In this document: piece by piece, positions 44,050 through 53,156 of the stretch
How the letters are laid out: each line of letters starts with the position of its first letter
Numbering within the stretch: position 1 is the first letter of the stretch
NCBI GenBank assembly: GCA_049340005.1
Contig: JBMPIY010000009.1
Source of the DNA: CAXBDP01 sp963974465
Lineage (GTDB): Bacteria; Bacteroidota; Bacteroidia; Cytophagales; Cyclobacteriaceae
Length of the DNA stretch: 64,000 nucleotides
Strand: one strand, 5' to 3'
Translations under genes and position numbers: made by a program
Notes under the pieces: model-generated
The model's input: the letters and a program-made list of their open reading frames with translations, nothing else
Told to the model about the DNA's origin: nothing
Databases searched by the model: none

Positions 44050-47000
44050 CTATTTAATTTCACTCATTATCAAATCAATAGCCTTATCCAATTGAGGTTG
44101 TCTGCCTTCTAGTCTATCCATAAAAGTTTCGGCTACGAATATATCCGGAGCCACTCCTGTTAGTTCCAAATCATTGCCATCTAAATCGTAACAGCCCCAA
44201 GCCGGCATTCTGTGAAATGAGCCATCGACCAAGCCAAAACCCGATGTAAAAATAATCCAGCGATAGGATTCAGTACCGACTACTTTACCCAAATTAAGGG
44301 CTTTAAATCCATTAGCAGTCATTTCTGCATCACTTAGGCTTTGTTCATTTTGTAATAGTATAATTGGCTTATCAGATGGCGTGAAATTAGGCTGACTTGT
44401 CCTCCCGCCTTCTCTATATTGCCACTCGCTGTAGGTCTTTTGACTTAAGGTTTGTAGCACCTGATCATGCACATTTCCGCCCGTGTTATTGCGCAGATCC
44501 AATATCAACCCATCTCTATATTGAGCTTCATTAGCCATTTCTTCTAGAAAACGAGTCAATTCACCACCACCCATATTCTTCATGTGTATGTAGGCAATCC
44601 GTTTTCCGCTTTTTGCATCCACATAGCTTTGGTTTTCGTCCATCCACTCGTCATAAAGAAGCGTACGCATAGCTCCAGAGCTCATTGGCTTCACCCAAAA
44701 GTCATAATTTTGACCATTGCGGCTCAAAGTCAACTTCATTTCTTCCATACGGCTGGGTGAATTAAAATAGGCATATCGCTCTTTGCTGTTGTCCACCACT
44801 ACATCATTCACTGCGACTAATCTATCACCCGGCATTACCTCTTTTGGATTTTTAGTTGCTGGCGAATAGGCAATTACTCGCTCTACCACTAGTGGATTAT
44901 CATTGCTAAATACTATGCCCGAATGCCAAGTAGTCTGTCTAGAGAAGGTTTGGTTCTCCTCTGCTCCAGACGAAGAAAAGCCCAAGTGACTGGCATTTAA
45001 TTCACCCATCATATGGTTCATGATTATTCGCAAATGCTCGCGCGTATTCACATTAGGCAAATAGGCTTCGTAGCGACTTTTCATCTCCGTCCAATCTACC
45101 CCATGAAAATCACGATCGTAGAAATTTTCTTGAATATTAGCCCATGTTTCGTAAAACATTTGATTGAATTCATTACGAAGGTTTTTGCTAAAATTATGTG
45201 AGATTGCAATTTTTTCCACGTCGCCTGATTCATATTTCACAATATGAATATCGCCACTCATAAGTCCGTATAGCTTATCTCCTACTAAAGTCAAATTGCC
45301 AACAGAACCTCTCGTTCCTTTAAATTTCTCTGTTTTATCATCCTCGAATGGCTCTTGTACTGTTTTCCATAGTGTTGTTCCATTACCATCTTGATTCGAT
45401 AAATAAAGGATATAATCTTTATCTCCTTTGCTTATTATCATTGGGCGAGACTGGTTGCCGCTACCGCTGGTCACTCTTTCCCAGCGTCTGTTCAAATCTA
45501 CTGTATCAATACGAACCACAACTTCCACCTTGCTTTCCTCTTTTGGTTTTTCTTCAAATAGCTTGTTGAATTCTACTGCTTTGAAAGGCGTTTCTTCATT
45601 CGTAAGTGCTACACGGTAAATGCTTGGATTTGTATCTCCGGTTGGGTAGCTAGGTTTGGTTCTGTCTGTTGCGAAATATACATACTTACCATCTGGCGAC
45701 CAGTATGGATCAGTTTCGGAAACGACCGTATGCGTAAGGTTAATGCTCTGCTTGGTCTCTACATTCACCAAAACCACTTCCTTTTCAAAATTGCGAGTGG
45801 CATTATAGGCAACCCACTTGCCATCAGGTGAGAAGTTCAATGCTCCGTTTTGGAATCCCCATAGCTCATCTTTAGCCAAGGCTTCTGTACTGAAATCCGC
45901 CAAATTCATCAACATTACTTCATCGCGACCACCGTAATAAATCATTTTGGATTTATCGGGCGACATGACTAATTGCCTCTCACTGCGTTCAGTTTCTGTT
46001 AATCTTTTTTGCTGGCCTGTACCATCTGCTTTGCTTGTGTAGATATTTTGCCAGCCTTTGTCAGTTTGATTATACACAAGAGTTTCATTGTCTTTCATCC
46101 ATAGTACTTCCACCACTCGCTCACTTGGTTCTGTTGGAATCTGGCGCACGAATTTGCCCTTGATATCCGAAACGAAAAGCGCACCTCTACTGACAAAAGC
46201 TATTTTATTATTATCAGGCGATACATCGAAATTGGTAATATTTGTAGCTGTAGCAAAGCTTTTTTCTATTTCCAAAATTGAACTTTGCCCCATAGAGATT
46301 CTTACCGGATTGGATTGCTTGCTTGCGACATCATATGTGAAAAGCTGATAATCTTTCTCAAAAACTACTGTAGAGCCATCTGCACTTACTTGTGGGTTCC
46401 AAATAGACGTTTCGAACTGAGTAAGCGAAGTCTTCAATCCATTCTCGAAAGTGTAGAGATTGTATTCTTCATTGCTTTCGTCAGATGCAAAGAAGAGTTT
46501 GCCATCCTGTGTGATACTCGGCCACATATCTTTGCCTTCCCAGGTTGTCAATTGGCCATAAGTATCTGTTTCTAAATTGTAGGTTTTAATATCCGGATTG
46601 AAAGCACCTTTGTAGCGCTTACGTTGTACTTGATTATTACTTTCCCATGTATCTGTAAAATAGACTTCTTCGCCATTGGGATGAATCACCAAATCGTGTG
46701 GAATATTGAAGTAGTGATCGAAAAGGCGGGTGGGATTTCCACCGTCCTTGGAGATAGAATACACCGAAACCGAATTGTATCGACTAGAAGAGAAAAAGAG
46801 CTCTTCGCTATCCCAACTCCAAGAATATATCTGATCGGAGCCATCGTGCCAGGTTAATTGCTTAATCGGGCCACCACTAATTGGCATCACATACACGTTG
46901 GAATTCCCATCTTGTGATCCGCTAAAAGCTAGCCATTTACCGTCAGGGGATACACGAGGATGAGATTCATTGCCAGCCATTCCTGTTATGCGCATGGCCT

Positions 47001-47166
47001 GACCTCCCGCTTTTGCTACCGACCAAATATCACCTTCGTAGGTGAAGTAAATGGTGCGGCCATTGGGACTTAATGAAGGTGTCGTAGCAAAATAAACATC
47101 ACTTTGTGCATTGGATGCAAAGCCTACCAACACGCAAATTATTGTCAACAAATAATTCTTAACCAT
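44050..47166 (-). CDS. secreted tricorn-like S41 protease
   Basis: A 1038-residue exported protein with a signal peptide (to about residue 20). The N-terminal two-thirds forms beta-propellers with PD40-type repeats (TPSLSPNGRTIYFTYEGDIW, HPRVSPDGKWLAFSGSQDG, LNFSPDGKWVAYN). A helical C1 region (NEFNQMFYETWANIQENFYD), a PDZ domain (VVERVIAYSPATKNPKEVMPG) and the S41 domain follow, the last with LILDLRNNTGGNVHDQ and the nucleophile serine in NEQSLSDAEMTANG. Tricorn trims oligopeptides; here the signal peptide puts it in the periplasm. It is monocistronic. Octamers lie at 44401 and 47003. Confidence 0.92.
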   Translation of the reverse strand: MVKNYLLTIICVLVGFASNAQSDVYFATTPSLSPNGRTIYFTYEGDIWSVAKAGGQAMRITGMAGNESHPRVSPDGKWLAFSGSQDGNSNVYVMPISGGPIKQLTWHDGSDQIYSWSWDSEELFFSSSRYNSVSVYSISKDGGNPTRLFDHYFNIPHDLVIHPNGEEVYFTDTWESNNQVQRKRYKGAFNPDIKTYNLETDTYGQLTTWEGKDMWPSITQDGKLFFASDESNEEYNLYTFENGLKTSLTQFETSIWNPQVSADGSTVVFEKDYQLFTYDVASKQSNPVRISMGQSSILEIEKSFATATNITNFDVSPDNNKIAFVSRGALFVSDIKGKFVRQIPTEPSERVVEVLWMKDNETLVYNQTDKGWQNIYTSKADGTGQQKRLTETERSERQLVMSPDKSKMIYYGGRDEVMLMNLADFSTEALAKDELWGFQNGALNFSPDGKWVAYNATRNFEKEVVLVNVETKQSINLTHTVVSETDPYWSPDGKYVYFATDRTKPSYPTGDTNPSIYRVALTNEETPFKAVEFNKLFEEKPKEESKVEVVVRIDTVDLNRRWERVTSGSGNQSRPMIISKGDKDYILYLSNQDGNGTTLWKTVQEPFEDDKTEKFKGTRGSVGNLTLVGDKLYGLMSGDIHIVKYESGDVEKIAISHNFSKNLRNEFNQMFYETWANIQENFYDRDFHGVDWTEMKSRYEAYLPNVNTREHLRIIMNHMMGELNASHLGFSSSGAEENQTFSRQTTWHSGIVFSNDNPLVVERVIAYSPATKNPKEVMPGDRLVAVNDVVVDNSKERYAYFNSPSRMEEMKLTLSRNGQNYDFWVKPMSSGAMRTLLYDEWMDENQSYVDAKSGKRIAYIHMKNMGGGELTRFLEEMANEAQYRDGLILDLRNNTGGNVHDQVLQTLSQKTYSEWQYREGGRTSQPNFTPSDKPIILLQNEQSLSDAEMTANGFKALNLGKVVGTESYRWIIFTSGFGLVDGSFHRMPAWGCYDLDGNDLELTGVAPDIFVAETFMDRLEGRQPQLDKAIDLIMSEIK

Positions 47167-47231
47167 AAGAGAATAGATTTAGAGGAATAATATGCAAGAA
47201 AGCAAAATTCTGAGAATCAAGTGCTAATTTA

Positions 47232-47429
47232 CTATGCAGTAAGTTTTTGAAGCAAGCGCGCAGGAAATAAGATAATGGCTTTGAGCAATTCAAAAACACC
47301 ATTTACAGCAATTCCCAAGAGCCTAAATGGCAATAGTATTAGCCAAATAATTGGATATAAAATTAATACTGCAATGGCCAAAGGGGCACAAAGCACAAAT
47401 AATAACAGCCAAAGCAAGAATGTTGTCAT
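47232..47429 (-). CDS. small hydrophobic membrane protein
   Basis: A protein of 65 residues from the ATG at 47429 (the frame is open 12 codons farther). It is almost entirely hydrophobic with two likely transmembrane helices (MTTFLLWLLLFVLCAPLAIAV and IIWLILLPFRLLGIAV) and a short basic tail. Short proteins of this kind are common in Bacteroidota; the function is unknown. The gap to the alanine racemase gene (47466-47557) contains one octamer (47536). Confidence 0.6.
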   Translation of the reverse strand: MTTFLLWLLLFVLCAPLAIAVLILYPIIWLILLPFRLLGIAVNGVFELLKAIILFPARLLQKLTA

Positions 47430-47557
47430 CTTATATTTTTTTGCTGATTTTACTAAAATTAACAAAAACCTGATAAAGAATTCGAAAGAATGGACAAATA
47501 GGCTAGTTAGTGGCTTAGCATGAAGTTGAAATAATGCGGGAGGTAAACCCTAATTCA

Positions 47558-48715
47558 TTATCGCACTACAGTTCGAGGAATTGCTGCTGGCAATCTGCTT
47601 AGCATTTCATTATTGAGCAATTGAGTGCTATTAGTAAAACTTGACACATGAATCACATTATTATTCTGTCTGCCAATTAGCACTACTTCATCTCCAAGCT
47701 TGGCTTCCGAGATATGTGAAATATCCACCATAAATAGATTCATATTGATTAGACCAACAATAGGTGCTTTTTTGCCATGAATCAGTACTTGCCCTCTATT
47801 TGATAATGCACGTGGATAGCCATTAGAATATCCCAAGGGCATAACAGCGATAGTCATTTTATGCGTAGCTTGAAAAGACGTACCGTAGCCTATGAACTCT
47901 CCTTGCTCTACATCACGAATATCCATGATGTCAGTTTTCCAAGTGAAAATCCGCTTGAGTGAGGAGTCTGCCTTTTTATTGGTTTCATGCAAATGCGCAA
48001 AATAAATATCTGGACTTGGCCAAAAACCATATTGTGCTACACCTATACGCACCATATCATAAACAGTATCTTTCATCGCCAAGGCGGCAGCAGAACAAGC
48101 TATATGCCTGATATTGGGCATAATTTTCTTATCCCGACATTGCTTCAAAAAAGCTTTATATCGCTTATGCTGCATATCAATTTTGAACTGATTTGATAAA
48201 CTTTCTGCACCGCCAAAATGCGTACATAAGCCTTCAAAAATAATATGATCGCTATGCTTTTTTAGATAAGCAAGAACTTTTAGAAAATCCTTTTGCGGGA
48301 GGCCGGTTCTATTTGCTCCAGTTTCTACTTCCACATGGACTTTAGCTGGTTTTCCTACTTGTTTTGCTGCAGCGAGTGTTTTAGGCATTCGCTCATAGTT
48401 ATACACGAAAAACTCAATATCATTCTCAATAGCCCAAGGGATATCTTCCTCATAGATAATACCCATTATCATGATTCGACTTGAAGGTGCGCACACACTC
48501 AACACCTCTTCAGCCTCAAAACTTGAGGCTACTGAAAAATGGCTGACTCCACATTTTTCAGCCATAGGCACAAAGCTCCGAATGCCATGACCATAGGCAT
48601 TTGCTTTGACTACGGATGAAAGAATTACATTTTCACCAATCTTCTTTTTAATGAAGTTTATATTGTTCTTGTAGGCGGATTGTTTCAGTTCAATCCGCGA
48701 GGAATGCTTTACCAT
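47558..48715 (-). CDS. alanine racemase-like PLP enzyme
   Basis: A protein of 385 residues from the ATG at 48715; a longer frame to 48754 would overlap the upstream gene by 46 bp. The fold-type III signature is SSVVKANAYGHGIRSFVPMAE, with the PLP lysine in KANAYGHG. The later elements are VHVEVETGANRTGLPQ, MVRIGVAQYGFWPS and YGTSFQATHKMTIAVMPLGYSNGYPR with the second catalytic tyrosine. It should interconvert L- and D-amino acids. The ATG overlaps the stop of the upstream papain-like gene (ATGGTAA), so the two are translationally coupled. An octamer lies at 48295 in reverse (Leu-Pro). Confidence 0.85.
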   Translation of the reverse strand: MVKHSSRIELKQSAYKNNINFIKKKIGENVILSSVVKANAYGHGIRSFVPMAEKCGVSHFSVASSFEAEEVLSVCAPSSRIMIMGIIYEEDIPWAIENDIEFFVYNYERMPKTLAAAKQVGKPAKVHVEVETGANRTGLPQKDFLKVLAYLKKHSDHIIFEGLCTHFGGAESLSNQFKIDMQHKRYKAFLKQCRDKKIMPNIRHIACSAAALAMKDTVYDMVRIGVAQYGFWPSPDIYFAHLHETNKKADSSLKRIFTWKTDIMDIRDVEQGEFIGYGTSFQATHKMTIAVMPLGYSNGYPRALSNRGQVLIHGKKAPIVGLINMNLFMVDISHISEAKLGDEVVLIGRQNNNVIHVSSFTNSTQLLNNEMLSRLPAAIPRTVVR

Positions 48716-50703
48716 ACTTTTTTCATTTCGAGCCAAGTATAAGATCGCCCCCAACTTTCCTTAGCCAATTTTTTAATTTTTTGAATTTCTATAAAAGGGA
48801 CATTCTCCATCTTCTCTTTTGCTTCCAAATTATTGAAATGGAATGCATAAACTCTTGCAGCAAACTCATGCAAGGGAAGTGAAGATTCACCGTAAATCTC
48901 ACCGTTTCCAAATACAGAAGGCTTTATGTTCTGTCCCCAATCTTGGCGACCTTCATTATTTGGGTTTAGAAAATATGCTCTATATACTCCTTTATGATCT
49001 TTATCCACCCGCAATAAGGAAACCGCGTGAAAACCTAACATATCTCCTTTGGAAGATGTTATAAATATCCCTACCGGATTTGGGTATATCAATCTGTGTC
49101 CTCCATTATAATTTGGATGACACATCGCATAGAATACGCTTATAAATCCATCGAAATCGACAATAGCATTGGATAAATAATCATATGCCGAAGCAAAACC
49201 AATTTGAATCCATTGGCCATATAATGCTGGATTTACCCATTTGTGTGGATCTTCTCCTCTACCTGAAGCTCTTATCATCATTTCATTGTAAATCTTATCG
49301 AGCATAGGCACTAATGTGACCGATACCGCATCCAAATTATGATCTAGCTTTTGCACCAATCCCAAACCAACTGCAGATGATTTGATTTCTTGACCTTCGA
49401 ATCTGAATGTAAGATCATTGTAAGTCGCAGCTGTTTGCACCATATGAATAAGTTTAGCTGGCGCATGCTGACTCCACATACTAATACCTCGTGCACTTTG
49501 GCATGTGGGATTATTGCCCTGCCCTACTCCAAGTGGCTGTCCCAATACTCTGAACAAAGCACCCATCAAGTATTGCAATGCACTCACTTTTTCATGCGGT
49601 GTTTTGGTGGATTTCAAAATCCTATCTTCTACCATAGGATGCACTTTGGTAGTAAGCATATTTGCCAATCCTGATCGTACGGCTTCTCTAGAAAAAATGC
49701 CTGATTCTAGCATTTTAGCTAGTCCATACACACATTGTGCATTATATGGATGAATTGTTTTGAGGATCAAATTAGATATAAAATCATTGTATTCAATCCA
49801 TCTTGCAGTACCAGCATCACTCAATCCAAGGCATATTGGAATTAAGTCATCATGGCTATTTTTGATCAAGTAAATCACCAAAATAGCATGGTATTGACTA
49901 ACCAAACCAAAGCTGAGCATCGCTTGACTCATTTCTTTTGACTCCTCTCGCAATTGCTCAGGCGAAAGTTTGACAAGGAATTCCCGATATTCTACATAAT
50001 CCTTATCTACTGTATTTAAGGTTGGTCTATAAATACATCTTTGGAATTTTAATAAGCGAGCATCAATTTCCTTTTTAGGATCAAGATCTATTTTCTCTTT
50101 TATCAGTGCAATAATTTTACGCTGCTTTTCAGTTACCACAGGGCGCTGCTCACAAATTAATGTGAGTTCTTCTACCAATTTTTCCTTTACACTATCAAGC
50201 TTAGTCTTTTCTGAAATGTATTTGAATAGGGTATGAACCTTTTTGAGTTCATGGTCACTCATTATAAGCCTAGTTTCTTCTAATGGCTCATTGAAAACAA
50301 ACTCCAAATTGGCAACTATAACTTCTTGAATGAAATTCTCCGCATCCTTTGGACTGAATCCTTTCACTTTGAATTTCCCATTAGCAATTGCCAATAAACG
50401 CAACTCACTCAATATCTCAATGGTTGAATTTGGATGACCACTCTTTAGTGTTCCATTTACCAAACTGGCAACCAATTTGGATGGATCGGCCCAAGGTGAG
50501 CCTTCAAATATTCCGGCTTTCGCTAAGTCCTCAATGCCTTGATAAATAAAATTTAATCCTTCTGTAGTATCAATAAGTAGGTCAATCTGACCCATCATCT
50601 TGCGGGCCTTCTCTGGCTTCGTTAGTGCTGTTGCCTCACTAAATTCCTTAAACTGTTCTTCAAATTTTTGATATGTATTGTCTGAAAGCACTTGATTATG
50701 CAT
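48709..50703 (-). CDS. unrecognised protein with a papain-like Cys-His-Asn pattern
   Basis: A 664-residue protein I cannot assign to a named family. The first 330 residues are mostly helical and lack motifs. The C-terminal half has a possible cysteine-protease or transglutaminase core: Cys401 in GNNPTCQSARGISMWSQHAP, His559 in GDMLGFHAVSLLRVD and Asn580 in AYFLNPNNEGRQDWGQ. The order and the 21-residue His-Asn spacing fit papain-like folds. No signal peptide or transmembrane segment is seen. It is coupled to the alanine racemase gene downstream and lies 113 bp after an ATP-grasp gene, so it may act on an amino-acid or peptide product. Confidence 0.55.
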   Translation of the reverse strand: MHNQVLSDNTYQKFEEQFKEFSEATALTKPEKARKMMGQIDLLIDTTEGLNFIYQGIEDLAKAGIFEGSPWADPSKLVASLVNGTLKSGHPNSTIEILSELRLLAIANGKFKVKGFSPKDAENFIQEVIVANLEFVFNEPLEETRLIMSDHELKKVHTLFKYISEKTKLDSVKEKLVEELTLICEQRPVVTEKQRKIIALIKEKIDLDPKKEIDARLLKFQRCIYRPTLNTVDKDYVEYREFLVKLSPEQLREESKEMSQAMLSFGLVSQYHAILVIYLIKNSHDDLIPICLGLSDAGTARWIEYNDFISNLILKTIHPYNAQCVYGLAKMLESGIFSREAVRSGLANMLTTKVHPMVEDRILKSTKTPHEKVSALQYLMGALFRVLGQPLGVGQGNNPTCQSARGISMWSQHAPAKLIHMVQTAATYNDLTFRFEGQEIKSSAVGLGLVQKLDHNLDAVSVTLVPMLDKIYNEMMIRASGRGEDPHKWVNPALYGQWIQIGFASAYDYLSNAIVDFDGFISVFYAMCHPNYNGGHRLIYPNPVGIFITSSKGDMLGFHAVSLLRVDKDHKGVYRAYFLNPNNEGRQDWGQNIKPSVFGNGEIYGESSLPLHEFAARVYAFHFNNLEAKEKMENVPFIEIQKIKKLAKESWGRSYTWLEMKKVW

Positions 50704-50760
50704 AAAAAAGCAAAAAATTTTCGATGTGTTTGTAGATTTTGTATTTGGGTAGAATGTAAA

Positions 50761-50791
50761 AATAAAACCTTTCGAGGTGAAAGGCTTTATT
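50761..50791 (-). terminator. terminator-like hairpin between the ATP-grasp and papain-like genes
   Basis: AATAAAACCTTTC (50761-50773) and GAAAGGCTTTATT (50779-50791) pair around loop GAGGT. In the minus transcript the one mismatch becomes a G-U pair and the stem ends in TTTTATTTTT. It suggests that the ATP-grasp transcript ends here, or is attenuated before the next gene. Confidence 0.6.
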
Positions 50792-50815
50792 TATCTTCAA
50801 TTTTACATATGTGGA

Positions 50816-52036
50816 TCAATGATAAAAGTCTACATTTTCGTAATGCAATAGCAATTCCGTCATTCTATCTGGATCTTCACCTTTAAAATTGACGGTGCCA
50901 AAATGATTCCCAAAACCTTCTCTACTATTGATTTTTTGATTGGTATATGGTGGAATCAAATTATGATCTAAGAAATAAGATTCCTCCTTCAACTCTTCAG
51001 GAATTTCGAGCTTATTGATCACATCCTTGTGCGGATATATCATCAAATTGCCATAAAACTGCTTGGGTCGCGCATCTAATGGCGGGAGTATTTCTTTTAA
51101 TTCTTCCTCAGACAAGTTCGGATCGTGGCAAAGCACAAAAGCACCAAGCGCATCGAAATCATAAGCCTTAGCTGCCAATTCCAATATATGTCCACCTGGA
51201 ATTCTACAAGCTACTTCACCAAAACTCAATTCGTCATTTTCGGTAAGGAACCACTCTGGGTGAATCATACCGTACTCAATTCCAAATAAATCAACCAACT
51301 TCTGCATTTCTTTCATGATTTTATCACGCTTCGAGTGCAAGTGATTGCCTTCAGGAATAAAGTTAGAATAGCCCAGCTTCACATATTCCGTAATATTAAG
51401 GAAGCGGATTTTTCCTCCATGAATAAATGCTTCACACGAAAACTCTGTACCTGGCAAGTGACTCTCAGCTAAGCATGGAAAATCACTTTCTTGGCATTTC
51501 TCTTCAACATCTTGGAGCGATCTTAAAAGACGGTGACCAACAGTACCTGCCGAAGCAAATGGCTTAATGTGTACCCAGCTATCTTGCTCTCCTTCCACTT
51601 GAAGGTTAGCCTGATTAAGCCTTTTCATAAAACTCTTGACACCTTCCTTATTGTACACTTCTTCGAAAAGCCCTACACGCAAGCCTCCAATCAAAGCCTT
51701 TCTTTTCATCATAGCCTTGTTGCGAAATAAGAATGCACGATTCAATACACGAGGATCACCTCTGTAAATAGAATTAAGCGCACCTGCCCATTCCACAGTT
51801 TCTTCGAAAAGAGGTACGGCTACATCTGCGTTGAACGGCTTCAGTTTTTCATACAAGTCCAAAGAGTTGGAAGTATCACTCCACTCATCGAATTGATAGG
51901 CCACAAATGGTATATTATTTTCTTTTGCGTACTCCTCGAAGTCAGGAAAGGAAACTACTACATAAGGTTTGTTGAGTTTTTGCATACTCTCGATTACGGG
52001 CAAACTCCAACCCATCAATGCAAAGCATTTTGCCAT
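50816..52036 (-). CDS. ATP-grasp amino-acid ligase-like protein
   Basis: A 406-residue protein with the three-part ATP-grasp layout. The N-terminal Rossmann-like part (AKCFALMGWSLPVIESMQKL) has VAVPLFEETVEWAGAL near residue 75. The ATP domain has VHIKPFASAGTVGHRLL (the Lys loop), LAESHLPGTEFSCEAFIHGG, and the metal-binding HPEWFLTENDELSFGEVACRIPGGHILELA. This is the arrangement of carboxylate-amine ligases such as L-amino acid ligases and carnosine-synthase-like enzymes. It probably joins two amino acids or an amino acid and another amine with ATP. The substrate is not evident. It precedes the papain-like and racemase genes. Confidence 0.85.
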   Translation of the reverse strand: MAKCFALMGWSLPVIESMQKLNKPYVVVSFPDFEEYAKENNIPFVAYQFDEWSDTSNSLDLYEKLKPFNADVAVPLFEETVEWAGALNSIYRGDPRVLNRAFLFRNKAMMKRKALIGGLRVGLFEEVYNKEGVKSFMKRLNQANLQVEGEQDSWVHIKPFASAGTVGHRLLRSLQDVEEKCQESDFPCLAESHLPGTEFSCEAFIHGGKIRFLNITEYVKLGYSNFIPEGNHLHSKRDKIMKEMQKLVDLFGIEYGMIHPEWFLTENDELSFGEVACRIPGGHILELAAKAYDFDALGAFVLCHDPNLSEEELKEILPPLDARPKQFYGNLMIYPHKDVINKLEIPEELKEESYFLDHNLIPPYTNQKINSREGFGNHFGTVNFKGEDPDRMTELLLHYENVDFYH

Positions 52037-52374
52037 ATTTATATATTTATTTAGTTATCAAATATTTAATATGCCTTAATATATCATTTGAGAGGGCAAT
52101 AGCAAGCTTTTGCTAAACTAATTCAAAATAAAGTTATATATTTAAAGTTAATCTTAGAATGGGTACATAAAGGAAAAATGTTGTGGCTATTAAAATGAAA
52201 ACACAAATGCAGATGATGGAATAGAAACTAAAACTTTTCCTCTCACTATATTTCAAATATCAATTTCTGCCTTTAAAGTAAATTCTAGCAATCAGCGGGA
52301 GGATTTATGAGATATTTTTTGATTCCTTTTAGAAATTAGCTATCATTAATTCCAATAAGAAATTTAAATGTATC
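52037..52374. other. 338-bp divergent intergenic region
   Basis: An A+T-rich gap between the divergent ATP-grasp and secreted-protein genes. It contains one GCGGGAGG (52295-52302) and otherwise no hairpin, repeat or coding frame I can support. Confidence 0.6.
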
Positions 52375-53124
52375 ATGTGGAAATCAATACTTTGGACGAT
52401 TGTGGTGGTTGGTTTGAATACCACAAATCTCCAAGCACAAACCCTTCAAGCATTAGATGCTCAAAATAATCTCAATACCCTTGGCGATATTAATAATGCA
52501 AATGGACTTGTTCGCACCTTTAATCAGGGTAACAGAGGTATTCAAGGCAGTCCATTTCTTAATGAGTTCTGGGCACCGGGCGTAATTATCCTTTTTAGTG
52601 GAGATACCATTCCAAATGCCGGACTCAATTACGACGCTTTTTATGATGAAGTAAAGTATCTGCATAGACTAGATGGTTCACCGCTATTTCTATCGCAAGG
52701 AGTAATTTCATCCTTTATCATGGTGCCTGAGGATGATAGAGGATTACAGTATTTCAGAAGAGAAAATGTAGTTCACGGAAAAAAAGAATACACAGGTTTT
52801 TTTCAAGTAATCGCCGAAAATGAAGACATACTAATCTTAAGAAAAACTAAAAGTGTGTTTTTCGCAAGACAATCAGAAGGAGCATATAAAACACGTACCA
52901 ATGATGAGTACAGCAAAATTGACCAATACTTTCTGATTAAAAATGGAGAGACTTCCATCCTCCCGCAAAAACCAGGTAGGCTTGCCAAACAGCTTGGGAT
53001 CAGGAAAAGGTTACTTTTTGACTATACATTCAAAAATCAATTAGACCTTAGCAAGGAAAGAGATTTCCGAAAAGTCATTGCTTATTACCTTGACTTACAA
53101 AATAAAAATGACCGCCAAAATTAG
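52375..53124 (+). CDS. secreted hypothetical protein
   Basis: A 249-residue protein with a signal peptide (to about residue 22, ending LQAQ). The mature protein has a beta-rich character (GSPFLNEFWAPGVIILFSGDTIP, GLNYDAFYDEVKYLHRLDG) and ends in a helical KKRLLFDYTFKNQLDLSKER-like tail. Similar uncharacterised exported proteins occur in Bacteroidota; I know of no function. An octamer lies at 52959 in reverse (Leu-Pro-Gln). The stop codon lies in the loop of the terminator hairpin at 53106-53135. Confidence 0.65.
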   Translation: MWKSILWTIVVVGLNTTNLQAQTLQALDAQNNLNTLGDINNANGLVRTFNQGNRGIQGSPFLNEFWAPGVIILFSGDTIPNAGLNYDAFYDEVKYLHRLDGSPLFLSQGVISSFIMVPEDDRGLQYFRRENVVHGKKEYTGFFQVIAENEDILILRKTKSVFFARQSEGAYKTRTNDEYSKIDQYFLIKNGETSILPQKPGRLAKQLGIRKRLLFDYTFKNQLDLSKERDFRKVIAYYLDLQNKNDRQN

Positions 53125-53135
53125 CGGTCATTTTT
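53106..53135 (+). terminator. terminator overlapping the 3' end of the secreted hypothetical gene
   Basis: AAAATGACCGC (53106-53116) pairs with GCGGTCATTTT (53124-53134), followed by further T; the loop contains the stop codon at 53122-53124. It can also act on the convergent S9 gene. Confidence 0.75.
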
Positions 53136-53156
53136 ACTTTATTTCTGATTGACTAA

